A stretch of DNA of 43,352 bases, taken from the NCBI RefSeq assembly GCF_020880415.1, contig NZ_JAJIUJ010000017.1, forward strand, positions 1-43,352, in the 5' to 3' direction. Below, one piece after another: positions 25,205 through 32,922 of the stretch. The DNA is from Xanthomonas euvesicatoria pv. euvesicatoria (GTDB lineage: Bacteria; Pseudomonadota; Gammaproteobacteria; Xanthomonadales; Xanthomonadaceae). Position 1 is the stretch's first letter. Every line of letters starts with the position of its first letter. Position numbers and translations under genes: made by a program. Below the pieces are notes generated by a model. It ran no database searches. It was given only the letters and a program-made list of their open reading frames with translations, and was not told where the DNA came from.

Positions 25205-26269
25205 TCAGGGCAACAGCGGTTCATCCACTGGCAATTGCAGGTCGACCTGCAGGCGGCGGCCATCGGCGCCGATGCGCTCGGCACGCAGGTAGTGGTGCGC
25301 ACGCACCACCGCCACTGCCACCGGCGCCCGGCACGGTTCGCCCCACAGGCTCAACGCGAAGCCCTGCTGCTGCAGCCAGAGGGTGAGGCGGTCCCACAGC
25401 GCTTGTTCGCCACGCAGCATCAGGTCCAGATCGGCCGGGCCTTCGGGCACCGAGGTCGGCGACGCCAGCCAGCGCGCGTAGCTGCCATGCACCACGATCG
25501 GCAGGCCCTGTGCCTGCACCGCCTGCAGCAATTGCGCAGCCTGCTGCAGATCCAGCCGGGCACGACAATGCTGAAAAATCAATGCGTATTCGTGGCTGCG
25601 ATCGCTCTGTGTCTTGGCATGCGCCAGCGCTGCGGCCGGACGCCGATAGCACAGCACCCGCTCCTCGCGCAGGGTGAACAGGCTGGCCAGGATGCGGCCC
25701 AGATCCCAGGCCTGCGGAATCACGCGGCCGCCGACCACCACGTTCTGCACCATCGCCACACCCACGCCGTCGGGCCGCATCTGCTTGCGCAGCGCATGGA
25801 AGACCGCGCGCATGCCGGTCAGATAGCTGGCGTAATCGCTGCTCGCATAAAGCTGCCCGGGCAGCACGTCGCCATGCCAGTGGCAGCCGAAATACGGCAC
25901 GTTGGTCAGACACAGGTCGATCGGCCCTGCCGGGGCAGTATCGGCCAGGCTGCCGACCACCACCGGCGCCGCCACCGCATGCCGCGCCAGACGCATGCGT
26001 GCCAACTGCGCGCGTGCCGGATCGATTTCCATGCCATGCGCGTTGCGGCCTTCCAGCGCGGCCGCCAGCAAGGTGCTGCCAAAGCCGCAGAACGGGTCGA
26101 ACACCTGCTCGCCCGGCCGGCTGAAATGGCGCACAAACGGGCGCATCTGATTGACCCAGCCACAATCGCGCCCGCTCAGCGGGTCGGCCGCGCGCAGATC
26201 GTCGGGCAGCGCCCAGGCAGCATCGTCCGGGGCCGGCGTCCACCAGCTGCGCTGATCGAACTCATCCAT
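25205..26269 (-). CDS. DNA-methylase-like / nucleotidyltransferase-like fusion protein
   Basis: Protein of 354 residues with two parts. Residues 35-235 resemble N4/N6 DNA or RNA methyltransferases: SAM-binding DPFCGFGST at 58-66, acidic end of the next strand MEIDPARAQLA at 80-90, and a motif IV-like LTNVPYFG at 121-128 where most DNA methylases have D/N/S-PP-Y/F/W. Residues 250-350 look like a minimal nucleotidyltransferase fold: HGSYARWL at 261-268, DLDLML at 280-285 (D280, D282), and a possible third acid D343 in LQVDLQL. The start MDEFDQRSWW overlaps the radical SAM stop by 8 bp. It is the last gene of a run nadM-nadV-radical SAM-this gene. The target is unknown; a nucleobase, RNA or DNA substrate is inferred from folds only. 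Confidence 0.78.
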   Translation of the reverse strand: MDEFDQRSWWTPAPDDAAWALPDDLRAADPLSGRDCGWVNQMRPFVRHFSRPGEQVFDPFCGFGSTLLAAALEGRNAHGMEIDPARAQLARMRLARHAVAAPVVVGSLADTAPAGPIDLCLTNVPYFGCHWHGDVLPGQLYASSDYASYLTGMRAVFHALRKQMRPDGVGVAMVQNVVVGGRVIPQAWDLGRILASLFTLREERVLCYRRPAAALAHAKTQSDRSHEYALIFQHCRARLDLQQAAQLLQAVQAQGLPIVVHGSYARWLASPTSVPEGPADLDLMLRGEQALWDRLTLWLQQQGFALSLWGEPCRAPVAVAVVRAHHYLRAERIGADGRRLQVDLQLPVDEPLLP

Positions 26270-27362
26270 CGGTGGGCTCCCACAGCACATCGGCATCCGG
26301 ATCCCAGCCCGCACAGAGACGGCCGTTGGCGAAGAACACCAGCTTGTACAGATCGCCGGTCGCGTGGCGCGCATGCATCGCGGCGTAGTCGGCGCTTTCG
26401 AAGACCATCTGCAAGCCCGTCTGATCGCGCAGCCGCACATTCCAGAAGTAATAGCCTTCGGTCAGGCCATCGGGTTGCCAGCGCGACCACCAGGGCTGCT
26501 GCATGCACTCCTCCAGCAGTGTGTCCACGCCCACGCGGTGCTCGCCGATGTAGCGCAGCGTGCCGTTGCTGCGATAGGCATCGTCCAACCGCGACAATTC
26601 CCGAAAAATCACCTGGCTGGCGCCGCAGCTGCGTGCCCACGCGATGTACTGCGCAATGGCGTCGGCATTGTCCACGCCACCGCGCTGCACGATGCAGACC
26701 AGTCGCAGCGGCAGCCGTGCTGCCAGCCGCCGTGCCGTCTGCACGAAAGTCGCCACATCGGCGATCGGCTCGTCGGGGCGGAAACGCATGATCGCGTCGT
26801 TGCGCTCCTGCAACCGATGGTGACGCGACAGCTCGACCCACGACAGCCCAAACGCGACCAGCGCCTCGATCAAGCGCGCACCGTGCGCACGCGCCAGCCC
26901 GGCGCCATTGCTGTAGAGCATGCGCTGCTCGACGCGCGGGCCGTTGGGCGTGGTTGCCAGGGTCTGCAGCAAGGTCTGCAACCACGCTGCATCGTCGGTC
27001 ATTTCCAGACCGGACAGCGAATACGACAACGGCACATCGCGCAGCAGCTGCAAGACAGCGCTCAACTGCTGGAAATACGCAGGCCCGGGTCGCAATGTCG
27101 CTGCCGCACGACCGCCGCCGTGCTGCCGCAGATTTTCCGAACAGAACCCGCAGCGCGCCGAACACGGCCGCACCGAGGCATACGGGGTAAAGGTGATCGG
27201 CAACGCTGCGCGATAGCTGCGCGCGCCGATGCGCAGCGCATGCCAGCGGCTGGCCTCGTCCTGCAGCGGCACGCGCCGCTGCAGGTGGGGTGCTGCGGCG
27301 CGCAGGCGCGCCGACAGCGCCGAAGCAGGCAACAAGGAGATGTCGTCGATGGAAGCGTGCAT
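26262..27362 (-). CDS. Radical SAM protein of unknown function
   Basis: Protein of 366 residues. The cluster-binding motif CSARCGFC (C67, C71, C74) lies after a beta strand TPYASVRP, as in the radical SAM superfamily. Later core elements are LSYSLSGLEMTDDAAWLQTL, MLYSNGAGLARAHGARLIEA and a histidine-rich loop ELSRHHRLQERNDAIMRF (177-194). The C-terminal 100 residues contain three aromatic-rich motifs (EGYYFWNVRLRDQTGLQMVF, DLYKLVFFANGRLCAGWDPD) with C350, not a classical SPASM cysteine set. The start MHASIDDISLL is 22 bp after the nadV stop and the end overlaps the methylase-like gene by 8 bp. Reaction unknown; the arrangement implies joint action with its downstream partner. Confidence 0.82.
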   Translation of the reverse strand: MHASIDDISLLPASALSARLRAAAPHLQRRVPLQDEASRWHALRIGARSYRAALPITFTPYASVRPCSARCGFCSENLRQHGGGRAAATLRPGPAYFQQLSAVLQLLRDVPLSYSLSGLEMTDDAAWLQTLLQTLATTPNGPRVEQRMLYSNGAGLARAHGARLIEALVAFGLSWVELSRHHRLQERNDAIMRFRPDEPIADVATFVQTARRLAARLPLRLVCIVQRGGVDNADAIAQYIAWARSCGASQVIFRELSRLDDAYRSNGTLRYIGEHRVGVDTLLEECMQQPWWSRWQPDGLTEGYYFWNVRLRDQTGLQMVFESADYAAMHARHATGDLYKLVFFANGRLCAGWDPDADVLWEPTDG

Positions 27363-27384
27363 GGCGAACCCTGCGCGCCGCGCG

Positions 27385-28788
27385 TCAGCGACGTGCGGCG
27401 TTGGCACGCGCGCGCACCTGCTCCAGCGTCCACTCCTGTTGCGACACGCCGTTTTCCCACACCGTCACCAGCGCGTCTTCGCTGTCGGGGTAGGCGTCCA
27501 TCTCATCGAGCAAGGCGCTGCGGTAGCTGCCATCGTTGCGGTTGCGCAGCAAGGTCAGGCGGCCGCGCTTGCTCTGCTTGCCTTGGTCGGTGATCGGGTC
27601 CTTGTAGACATCGACCCACTGCCCGTCCACGCGCACCGCCGAGCACTTCAACGCAAACTTCTGCGTGTCGCGGTCCACCTTCTGCAGCAACGCACCGCCC
27701 ATACCGAAGGCGACATTGTCGGCGGCGTAGCCGGCGGCGGTGATGCGCTCCAAAATCGCGCGTAGCGAGGTGGGATTGATGCCATCGCCCTGGATCACCC
27801 GCACATGGTTGAGCACCTTGTAGCCCTTGCCATTGACCTGATGGCCGAACGCTTCGTCCAGCAACAGCAGGCACTGCTCGACCACATCCACCGGGTCGCC
27901 CGAATCCGGACGAATCACCACCGTTGCGCCGGAGGCGATCACTTCCTCGCGCAAGGTGGTACCCCAATGCTCGGCAATGGCGCGGTAGATGTCGTAGCTG
28001 TCCGACACCACCGCCACGATCGAACCCGGACGCGCGAACTGCTTCAGCATGTTGCGATACGCATCCACCTCGCGCTCGCGGCCCCAGCTGGTGATGGTGC
28101 TGTGCTCGGCAGCGGGAATCGAATACCCGGCCACCGGCGTGTGGTAATGCGCACGCGCCAGCAGCAATGCCGACAAGGTGTCGGTACCCAGAAAGTTCAC
28201 CAGATGCGCGGCACCGCCCAACGCGGCCGAGCCAAGACTGGACACGCCGCGCGCGCCAAAATCGTGCAGCTTGAAAGGCAACTGCCCTTCCGGATCGTCG
28301 CTGGTGCGCTCCAGGTAGTCGCGCACGATCTGCTTCACCTGCCAGCTCACCGTGGCCACCGTCACCGGGTACCACACGCGCAGCAACAAGGTTTCCAGAT
28401 ACGACGGCACCCAGAATGCCTTGGCGTCGGTGGACTCGATGGTCATCAGCACGTTGTGCGTTGGCACCACCGCTCCCTCGGGCACCGCGCGGATGCGGAT
28501 CGGCAACTGACCGCCAAGCCGGTCGACGATATCGCGCCAGCCGGCTTCGTTGAACGGCTCGCCATGCGCAGCCAGCAACGCTTTTGCATCGTCGATGTCG
28601 GCGTGCGTCACCGGCCGGTTGATCGCTTCCTTCAGGATCGACTGCAGGCCGAAGAACACGGTCTGCTCGTAAAGCCCGCCGCGCGATTCGACATAGAAAA
28701 ACGACGCGTCGGTGCCGGGCGGATATTGCAGCCAGTGGCTGGCCTTGTAGCTATCGGTGTTGAGCAGCAGGTTATCGAGGTAATGCAT
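27385..28788 (-). CDS. nadV: Nicotinamide phosphoribosyltransferase
   Basis: Enzyme of 467 residues that condenses nicotinamide with PRPP to NMN, the human NAMPT-type reaction. Diagnostic motifs: NTDSYKASHWLQYPPGT at 10-26, LHDFGARGVSSLGSAALGG at 174-192, the catalytic histidine H229 in PAAEHSTITSWG, and VVSDSYDIY and VVIRPDSGDP binding the ribose phosphate. Overall length and motifs are NAMPT-like rather than PncB. The start MHYLDNLLLN follows AAGGAG and is preferred to an upstream open stretch. It follows nadM on the same strand after a 122-bp leader containing the palindrome also present ahead of nadM. Product NMN is the substrate of NadM. Confidence 0.95.
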   Translation of the reverse strand: MHYLDNLLLNTDSYKASHWLQYPPGTDASFFYVESRGGLYEQTVFFGLQSILKEAINRPVTHADIDDAKALLAAHGEPFNEAGWRDIVDRLGGQLPIRIRAVPEGAVVPTHNVLMTIESTDAKAFWVPSYLETLLLRVWYPVTVATVSWQVKQIVRDYLERTSDDPEGQLPFKLHDFGARGVSSLGSAALGGAAHLVNFLGTDTLSALLLARAHYHTPVAGYSIPAAEHSTITSWGREREVDAYRNMLKQFARPGSIVAVVSDSYDIYRAIAEHWGTTLREEVIASGATVVIRPDSGDPVDVVEQCLLLLDEAFGHQVNGKGYKVLNHVRVIQGDGINPTSLRAILERITAAGYAADNVAFGMGGALLQKVDRDTQKFALKCSAVRVDGQWVDVYKDPITDQGKQSKRGRLTLLRNRNDGSYRSALLDEMDAYPDSEDALVTVWENGVSQQEWTLEQVRARANAARR

Positions 28789-28815
28789 GACGGAAGCTCC
28801 TTCGCGTCGAATGAA

Positions 28816-28834
28816 CCGGCGGTCTGTCCGCCGG
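28816..28834 (-). promoter_or_regulatory. Palindrome ahead of nadV, shared with nadM
   Basis: CCGGCGGTCTGTCCGCCGG: 7-bp arms around TCTGT. Its inner 15 bp (28818-28832) are identical to the site ahead of nadM, and the near edge is 30 bp from the nadV start codon in both cases. It could be an operator or a leader RNA hairpin. The regulator is unidentified. Confidence 0.55.
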
Positions 28835-28910
28835 CGGGAGGTCACGGTTCAAGCGGTCACGGCATGTGCGGCCCTGGTGGTATCGCGGCAGCACGTCGTC
28901 GTTGCGCGCG

Positions 28911-29966
28911 TCAGCCACGGCCCAGGAAGAATTCAAGAATATGCAGGTGGTCTTCGTACAGGCGCGGGCCCATCGCCATCACTTCGGCGATCGGAATCCA
29001 GCGCGCCTTGTCGGCATCGTCGCCGCCGCGCACCGCAGGCAACTCGCCGGCCGGAAACTCGAAATGGAACGCATGGGTAATGGTGCGTCCGCGCTGACTG
29101 CGTTCGGGATGATCGAAGACCTGCTTGCCACGCAACGAGCCCTTGAGCACCGGCACCGGCAGCTTGAGCCGGGTTTCCTCGCGCAGCTCGCGCAGGCAGC
29201 AGTCCAGCAGTCCTTCCTCCTGGCCGACGAAACCGCCGGGCAATGCCCACAAGCCCTTGCCCGGTTCGGCGCGACGCCGCACCAGCAGCACGTGGCCCGA
29301 ATGCACCACCACCGCATCGGTGGTCACGAACGTCGGCGGATATGGCGCGTCTTTCCACGCAGCACGGTATTGCTCGATGAAGCGGTATTCGGCCACCAGC
29401 TGCGCGTAGCTGGGGGAATTGCGCCGGAACGCTTCCAGCATGTCGTAGACAGGCGCCGGCACATTGCCGCGCAGCATCAACAGGCCGCCGTGAAAACCGA
29501 TGTCGCCGGCTTCGAACAGGTAGCGGCGCAATTCGGTGGCAGACAGCGTTGCGGTGTGTTGCACATCTTCCAGCGGCCACTGCGGAAACTCACGCAGGTA
29601 ATAACTGCTGGCATCCTTGTCCATGCCGATCAGGCCGATGTTCGCATCCAGCGAGCCGCCATCGGCTTGCACCGCTTCGGCAACCTGCCGCTGCACTTCG
29701 GCAATCCACAGGCTTTCGTTGTAGAGATGGTCGCGTAGCGGGCGCACGATCAGCCGCGCAGTTTCGTCCGGCAACGCGGATTCGATCATCACCGCACGTT
29801 CGGCGACGGTCCAAGGATTGCGAATGGTGCGCGGCGTGTCGGCCGAGCCGATCAGCACGATGAGCTTTTTCGCCTTGCCCAGCGCATGGCGGGCGACGGC
29901 GGCGTGGCCGTTATGAAAGGGCTCGAAACGCCCGATGAACACAAGATAATCGTACGGTGTTGCCAT
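28911..29966 (-). CDS. nadM: Bifunctional NMN adenylyltransferase / Nudix hydrolase
   Basis: Protein of 351 residues. The N-terminal half is an NMN adenylyltransferase: nucleotide-binding GRFEPFHNGH at 12-21 and ATLSATELRRYLFEAG near 149-164, the HxGH and SxTxxR-type motifs. The C-terminal half is a Nudix domain with box GFVGQEEGLLDCCLREL followed by REETRL; the box keeps its REL-REE core but has R in place of the final conserved G. The same fusion occurs in other bacteria, where the Nudix half hydrolyses ADP-ribose. Together with nadV it completes a two-step nicotinamide to NAD route. It heads the same-strand run nadM-nadV-radical SAM-methylase-like. Its start, ATGGCAACACC, follows a weak GAGGG site. 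Confidence 0.95.
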   Translation of the reverse strand: MATPYDYLVFIGRFEPFHNGHAAVARHALGKAKKLIVLIGSADTPRTIRNPWTVAERAVMIESALPDETARLIVRPLRDHLYNESLWIAEVQRQVAEAVQADGGSLDANIGLIGMDKDASSYYLREFPQWPLEDVQHTATLSATELRRYLFEAGDIGFHGGLLMLRGNVPAPVYDMLEAFRRNSPSYAQLVAEYRFIEQYRAAWKDAPYPPTFVTTDAVVVHSGHVLLVRRRAEPGKGLWALPGGFVGQEEGLLDCCLRELREETRLKLPVPVLKGSLRGKQVFDHPERSQRGRTITHAFHFEFPAGELPAVRGGDDADKARWIPIAEVMAMGPRLYEDHLHILEFFLGRG

Positions 29967-29995
29967 GAGAATCCCTCACGGTTGAGTGGTGGGCT

Positions 29996-30010
29996 GGCGG
30001 TCTGTCCGCC
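29996..30010 (-). promoter_or_regulatory. Palindrome ahead of nadM, shared with nadV
   Basis: GGCGGTCTGTCCGCC on the plus strand, 5-bp arms around TCTGT, identical over 15 bp to the nadV site and at the same 30-bp distance from the start codon. Flanking bases differ between the two copies, so this is a conserved short element rather than a duplicated promoter region. Confidence 0.55.
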
Positions 30011-30148
30011 TGCCTAGTGCAAATGCTACGCCGATGCACGATGGCGTCAAGCGGCCACTTGCCTCTGCATCGGTGGTCGTCGCCGTGACGCAGCGGTCAT
30101 CATCTCTGGCTAGACTCGGCGCTCTTGTTCTTCAAGGAATTTCCCTGC

Positions 30149-31012
30149 ATGCCACGCTCCATCGCGCAGGTGCTGCGCCGCCTTCTCGCAATCGGTGCAC
30201 TGTTGTGTATCGCCTTACCCGCGCTGGCTGTCACGCCGGCCGCGCCACTGCGGGTCATGTCGTTCAACGTGCGCGTGCCGGCCGATACCGATGGCGACAA
30301 ACGCTGGCAGGTGCGTCGCGCTGCCATGGTCGCGTTGATCAAACAGACGCATCCGGACGTGTTCGGCACGCAGGAACTGGTGAGCGAACAGGCTGCCTTT
30401 CTGGCCGAACAGTTGCCCGACTACCGCTGGTTCGGCCAGGGCCGGCGCGGCGATGACAGCGACGAGCACATGGGCGTGTTCTACGACGCGCGTGTACTGC
30501 AGGTGGTGGAGTCGGGCAACTTCTGGCTGTCCGACACGCCCGAACGCGCCGGCAGCATTACCTGGGGCAATGTGCTGCCACGCATGGCCACCTGGGCGCT
30601 GTTCGAGCGACGCAGCGACAAAAGCCGCTTTTATCTGTTCAACACGCACTTTCCGTATCGCGATGAGGACGAGCCCGCCCGCGAGCGCAGCGCGCGCCTG
30701 ATCCTGTCGCGCATCGCGCAGTTGCCCGCCACTGTCCCGGTGGTGCTGACCGGCGACTTCAACAGCGATCCGGACAAAATCACCTACCCCACGCTGACCG
30801 CGGTACTTCGCGATGCACGTGCACAGGCCAGCAAGCGCAGCGGGCCGGAAAACACCTTCCAGGACTTCACCACGCACCCGACCCGGCGCATCGACTGGAT
30901 CCTGTATCGCGGATTGCGTCCTACACGCTTCGCAACCCTGGACGATCGTCCCGGCGGCATTCTGCCGTCGGACCATTACCCGGTGATGGCCGAGTTCGAC
31001 TGGCCACGCTGA
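30149..31012 (+). CDS. Exported endonuclease/exonuclease/phosphatase-fold hydrolase
   Basis: Protein of 287 residues. Signal peptide MPRSIAQVLRRLLAIGALLC, cleaved near PALAV. The EEP (DNase I-like) fold shows LRVMSFNVRVPADTDGDKRW, a catalytic glutamate in DVFGTQELVSEQ, LFNTHFPYRDEDEPARERSA, VVLTGDFNSDPDK, RRIDWILYRG and the C-terminal SDHYPVMAEF with the general-base D-H pair. Related proteins hydrolyse phosphodiesters, sphingomyelin or sugar phosphates. Periplasmic or extracellular location is predicted. The start is preceded by AAGGA. It stands alone, divergent from nadM and convergent with the LysR gene. Confidence 0.9.
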   Translation: MPRSIAQVLRRLLAIGALLCIALPALAVTPAAPLRVMSFNVRVPADTDGDKRWQVRRAAMVALIKQTHPDVFGTQELVSEQAAFLAEQLPDYRWFGQGRRGDDSDEHMGVFYDARVLQVVESGNFWLSDTPERAGSITWGNVLPRMATWALFERRSDKSRFYLFNTHFPYRDEDEPARERSARLILSRIAQLPATVPVVLTGDFNSDPDKITYPTLTAVLRDARAQASKRSGPENTFQDFTTHPTRRIDWILYRGLRPTRFATLDDRPGGILPSDHYPVMAEFDWPR

Positions 31013-31044
31013 GGATAAGAGCGCGCAAGAGCCAGCGGCCGGCA

Positions 31045-31062
31045 GCCGGCGCGCGCGCCGGC
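31045..31062. other. Perfect 18-bp GC palindrome between convergent genes
   Basis: GCCGGCGCGCGCGCCGGC lies in the 89-bp gap between the convergent hydrolase and LysR genes. It may act as a bidirectional, T-less terminator or be a chance GC palindrome. Confidence 0.4.
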
Positions 31063-31101
31063 GGTGGCACGGTCCAGCCGATGCACGCAGCGCTGCGGTG
31101 A

Positions 31102-32007
31102 TCAAGCCGGGTGAATGCCGGCGTTCGCGGCGCTGGCCTGTAGCCATTCCAGCAAGGCCTGCAGGGTGGCCGAGGGGGCGTCGCGCCAGATGATGGACAG
31201 CTCGCGCCGCGCCCAGGTTTCCTCCAGCGGTACCGCCGCCAGCTGCTGCCTGACACTGGAGCAAGCCAGCGCCGCGTGCGGCACGATGGCCACACCCACG
31301 CCGCGTGCCAGCATGCGGCACAGCGTTTCGATGCCCGGCACGCGTGCGCGGATGCGCAGCTGCACGCCGGCACGGGCCAGATGCGTCCGCAGGTGGCGCT
31401 GCAAGGCGTTGTCGGCCGATAACGCCAGCAACTGCATCGGCGCGATATCGGCCAGGCGCAGGCTGTCGGCGCCGGCAAGCCGATGGCCGGCGGCCACCGC
31501 GACTACCAGGCGATCCTGCCGAAACGGGCGCCGTTGCAGGCCGGTGAAGTCGGCATGCCCGGCCACCACGGCCAGGTCGGCACGTTCGTCGCGCACTGCA
31601 TCGGCCGCCTCCTCGCTGCCCCATTCGGCCAGGGTCAGGTCCACCCGCGGATGGGCCAGCAGAAAATCCGCGACGCACTCGGGCAGCCATTCGGAGAGTG
31701 CGGCGGTGTTCGCGGCCAGCCGCAGGGTGACCTGTCCACCGAGCCCGTAATCGCCAAGCTCGCTGCGCATCGCCTGTTCCTGCCGTGCCAGCACCCGTGC
31801 ATGACGCAGCAGGACCTGGCCGGCGGCGGTGAGCGTCACGCCCCGCCGGCCACGCTCGAACAGGGCCGCGCCGACCTGCAGCTCCAGCGCGCGAATACGC
31901 GCACTGGTGGCCGCCAGCGATAGCGCCACGCGGTCGGCGCCGGCGGTGATGCTGCCGGTATCGGCCACCGCAACAAAGATCCGCAAGTCGGTGAATTCCA
32001 CCTGCAT
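31102..32007 (-). CDS. LysR-family transcriptional regulator
   Basis: Regulator of 301 residues. N-terminal winged helix-turn-helix (FTDLRIFVAVADTGSITAGA, LSLAATSARIRALELQVGAA, LFERGRRGVTLTAAGQVLL) and a C-terminal effector-binding domain of periplasmic-binding-protein fold ending in LARGVGVAIVPHAAL. The ATG start was chosen over a GTG two codons upstream because GGAGGTG sits 3-9 bp ahead of it. It is divergent from the TauE/SafE permease gene with an 87-bp gap, the classical layout of a LysR regulator and its target transporter. The effector is unknown. Confidence 0.92.
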   Translation of the reverse strand: MQVEFTDLRIFVAVADTGSITAGADRVALSLAATSARIRALELQVGAALFERGRRGVTLTAAGQVLLRHARVLARQEQAMRSELGDYGLGGQVTLRLAANTAALSEWLPECVADFLLAHPRVDLTLAEWGSEEAADAVRDERADLAVVAGHADFTGLQRRPFRQDRLVVAVAAGHRLAGADSLRLADIAPMQLLALSADNALQRHLRTHLARAGVQLRIRARVPGIETLCRMLARGVGVAIVPHAALACSSVRQQLAAVPLEETWARRELSIIWRDAPSATLQALLEWLQASAANAGIHPA

Positions 32008-32094
32008 CTGCACCTCCAGCCTTCGGTGTGGCCGAAGTCTGCCTCAAACAAAGACAGCTTGCCGGGCACCGCCCCCGCGCCGATGCTGCTCCCC

Positions 32095-32838
32095 ATGAAT
32101 GAAGACGTCTCGCAGCTGATCATGGTTGTCGCGGTATTCCTGTTGGCTGGCGCGGTCAAAGGCGTGGCCGGCATGGGGCTGCCAACGGTGGCAATGGGGT
32201 TGCTGGGGCTGTGGCTTCCGCCCAGCCAGGCCGCCGCGCTGCTGGTGCTGCCTTCGTTGGTGACGAATCTGCAACAGGCCTGGGGGCCAGCTGCGACCGA
32301 GCTGTTGCGGCGTCTGTGGCCGGTGCTGGCCATGGTGGTGGCGGGCACCTGGTTGAGCGCCGGGTTGATGATTGGCGGTCATCCGCGTTACCTGCGCGGC
32401 GCACTTGGGGTCCTGCTGGTTGCCTATGCCCTGTTGGGGCTTGCCCGCCGGCAATGGACCCTGCCGCCACGTCACGAGCGCTGGGGCAGCCCGCTGATCG
32501 GCCTGGTCGGTGGCCTGCTCAGTGGCGCCACCGGCGTGCTGGTCCTCCCGGTAGTGCCGTACCTCTCTGCACTGGGCCTGCCACGCGAGGTGTTGATCCG
32601 CGCACTGGCCGCGTGCTTCGGTACGGCAACGCTTGCGCTGGCCATCGCACTGGTCTGGCACGGTGGCGTGCCGCTCTCGGCCGGCCTCCCATCGCTGCTG
32701 GCGTTGCTGCCCACCGCGCTGGGAGTGTGGGCCGGTACGAAGCTGCGACGCCGCATCTCTCCCGAGGCATTCCGCCGGATATTTTTCGGCACCTTGCTGC
32801 TGCTCGGCCTGCAGGCCTGCTGGCAGGCCATCGCCTAA
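32095..32838 (+). CDS. TauE/SafE family membrane permease
   Basis: Integral membrane protein of 247 residues with about eight hydrophobic helices. Family patterns are present twice: the first half GAVKGVAGMGLPTVAMGLLG and the second half GLVGGLLSGATGVLVLPVVP. TauE/SafE members export sulfonates, sulfoacetate or related anions, but some act on other organic anions. No substrate can be read here. An in-frame ATG 4 codons earlier is possible. It is divergent from and probably controlled by the adjacent LysR gene, and convergent with prc across a terminator. Confidence 0.88.
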   Translation: MNEDVSQLIMVVAVFLLAGAVKGVAGMGLPTVAMGLLGLWLPPSQAAALLVLPSLVTNLQQAWGPAATELLRRLWPVLAMVVAGTWLSAGLMIGGHPRYLRGALGVLLVAYALLGLARRQWTLPPRHERWGSPLIGLVGGLLSGATGVLVLPVVPYLSALGLPREVLIRALAACFGTATLALAIALVWHGGVPLSAGLPSLLALLPTALGVWAGTKLRRRISPEAFRRIFFGTLLLLGLQACWQAIA

Positions 32839-32875
32839 GACGCTGCCAGCGGCAACACTACTGTCCAAATGAAAA

Positions 32876-32896
32876 CGCCACCGGCAAGCGGTGGCG
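32876..32896 (-). terminator. Terminator of prc
   Basis: On the minus strand CGCCACCG pairs with CGGTGGCG around CTTGC, followed by TTTTCATTT. It lies between the convergent permease and protease genes, 27 bp beyond the prc stop codon. Confidence 0.8.
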
Positions 32897-32922
32897 CCCA
32901 TGCATTGAATCGGCAGTCTGGC

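Noticed and set aside
25205..26269. Restriction-modification methylase
   Set aside because: No restriction endonuclease or specificity subunit is adjacent, motif IV is atypical, and the C-terminal part looks like a nucleotidyltransferase rather than a target-recognition domain.
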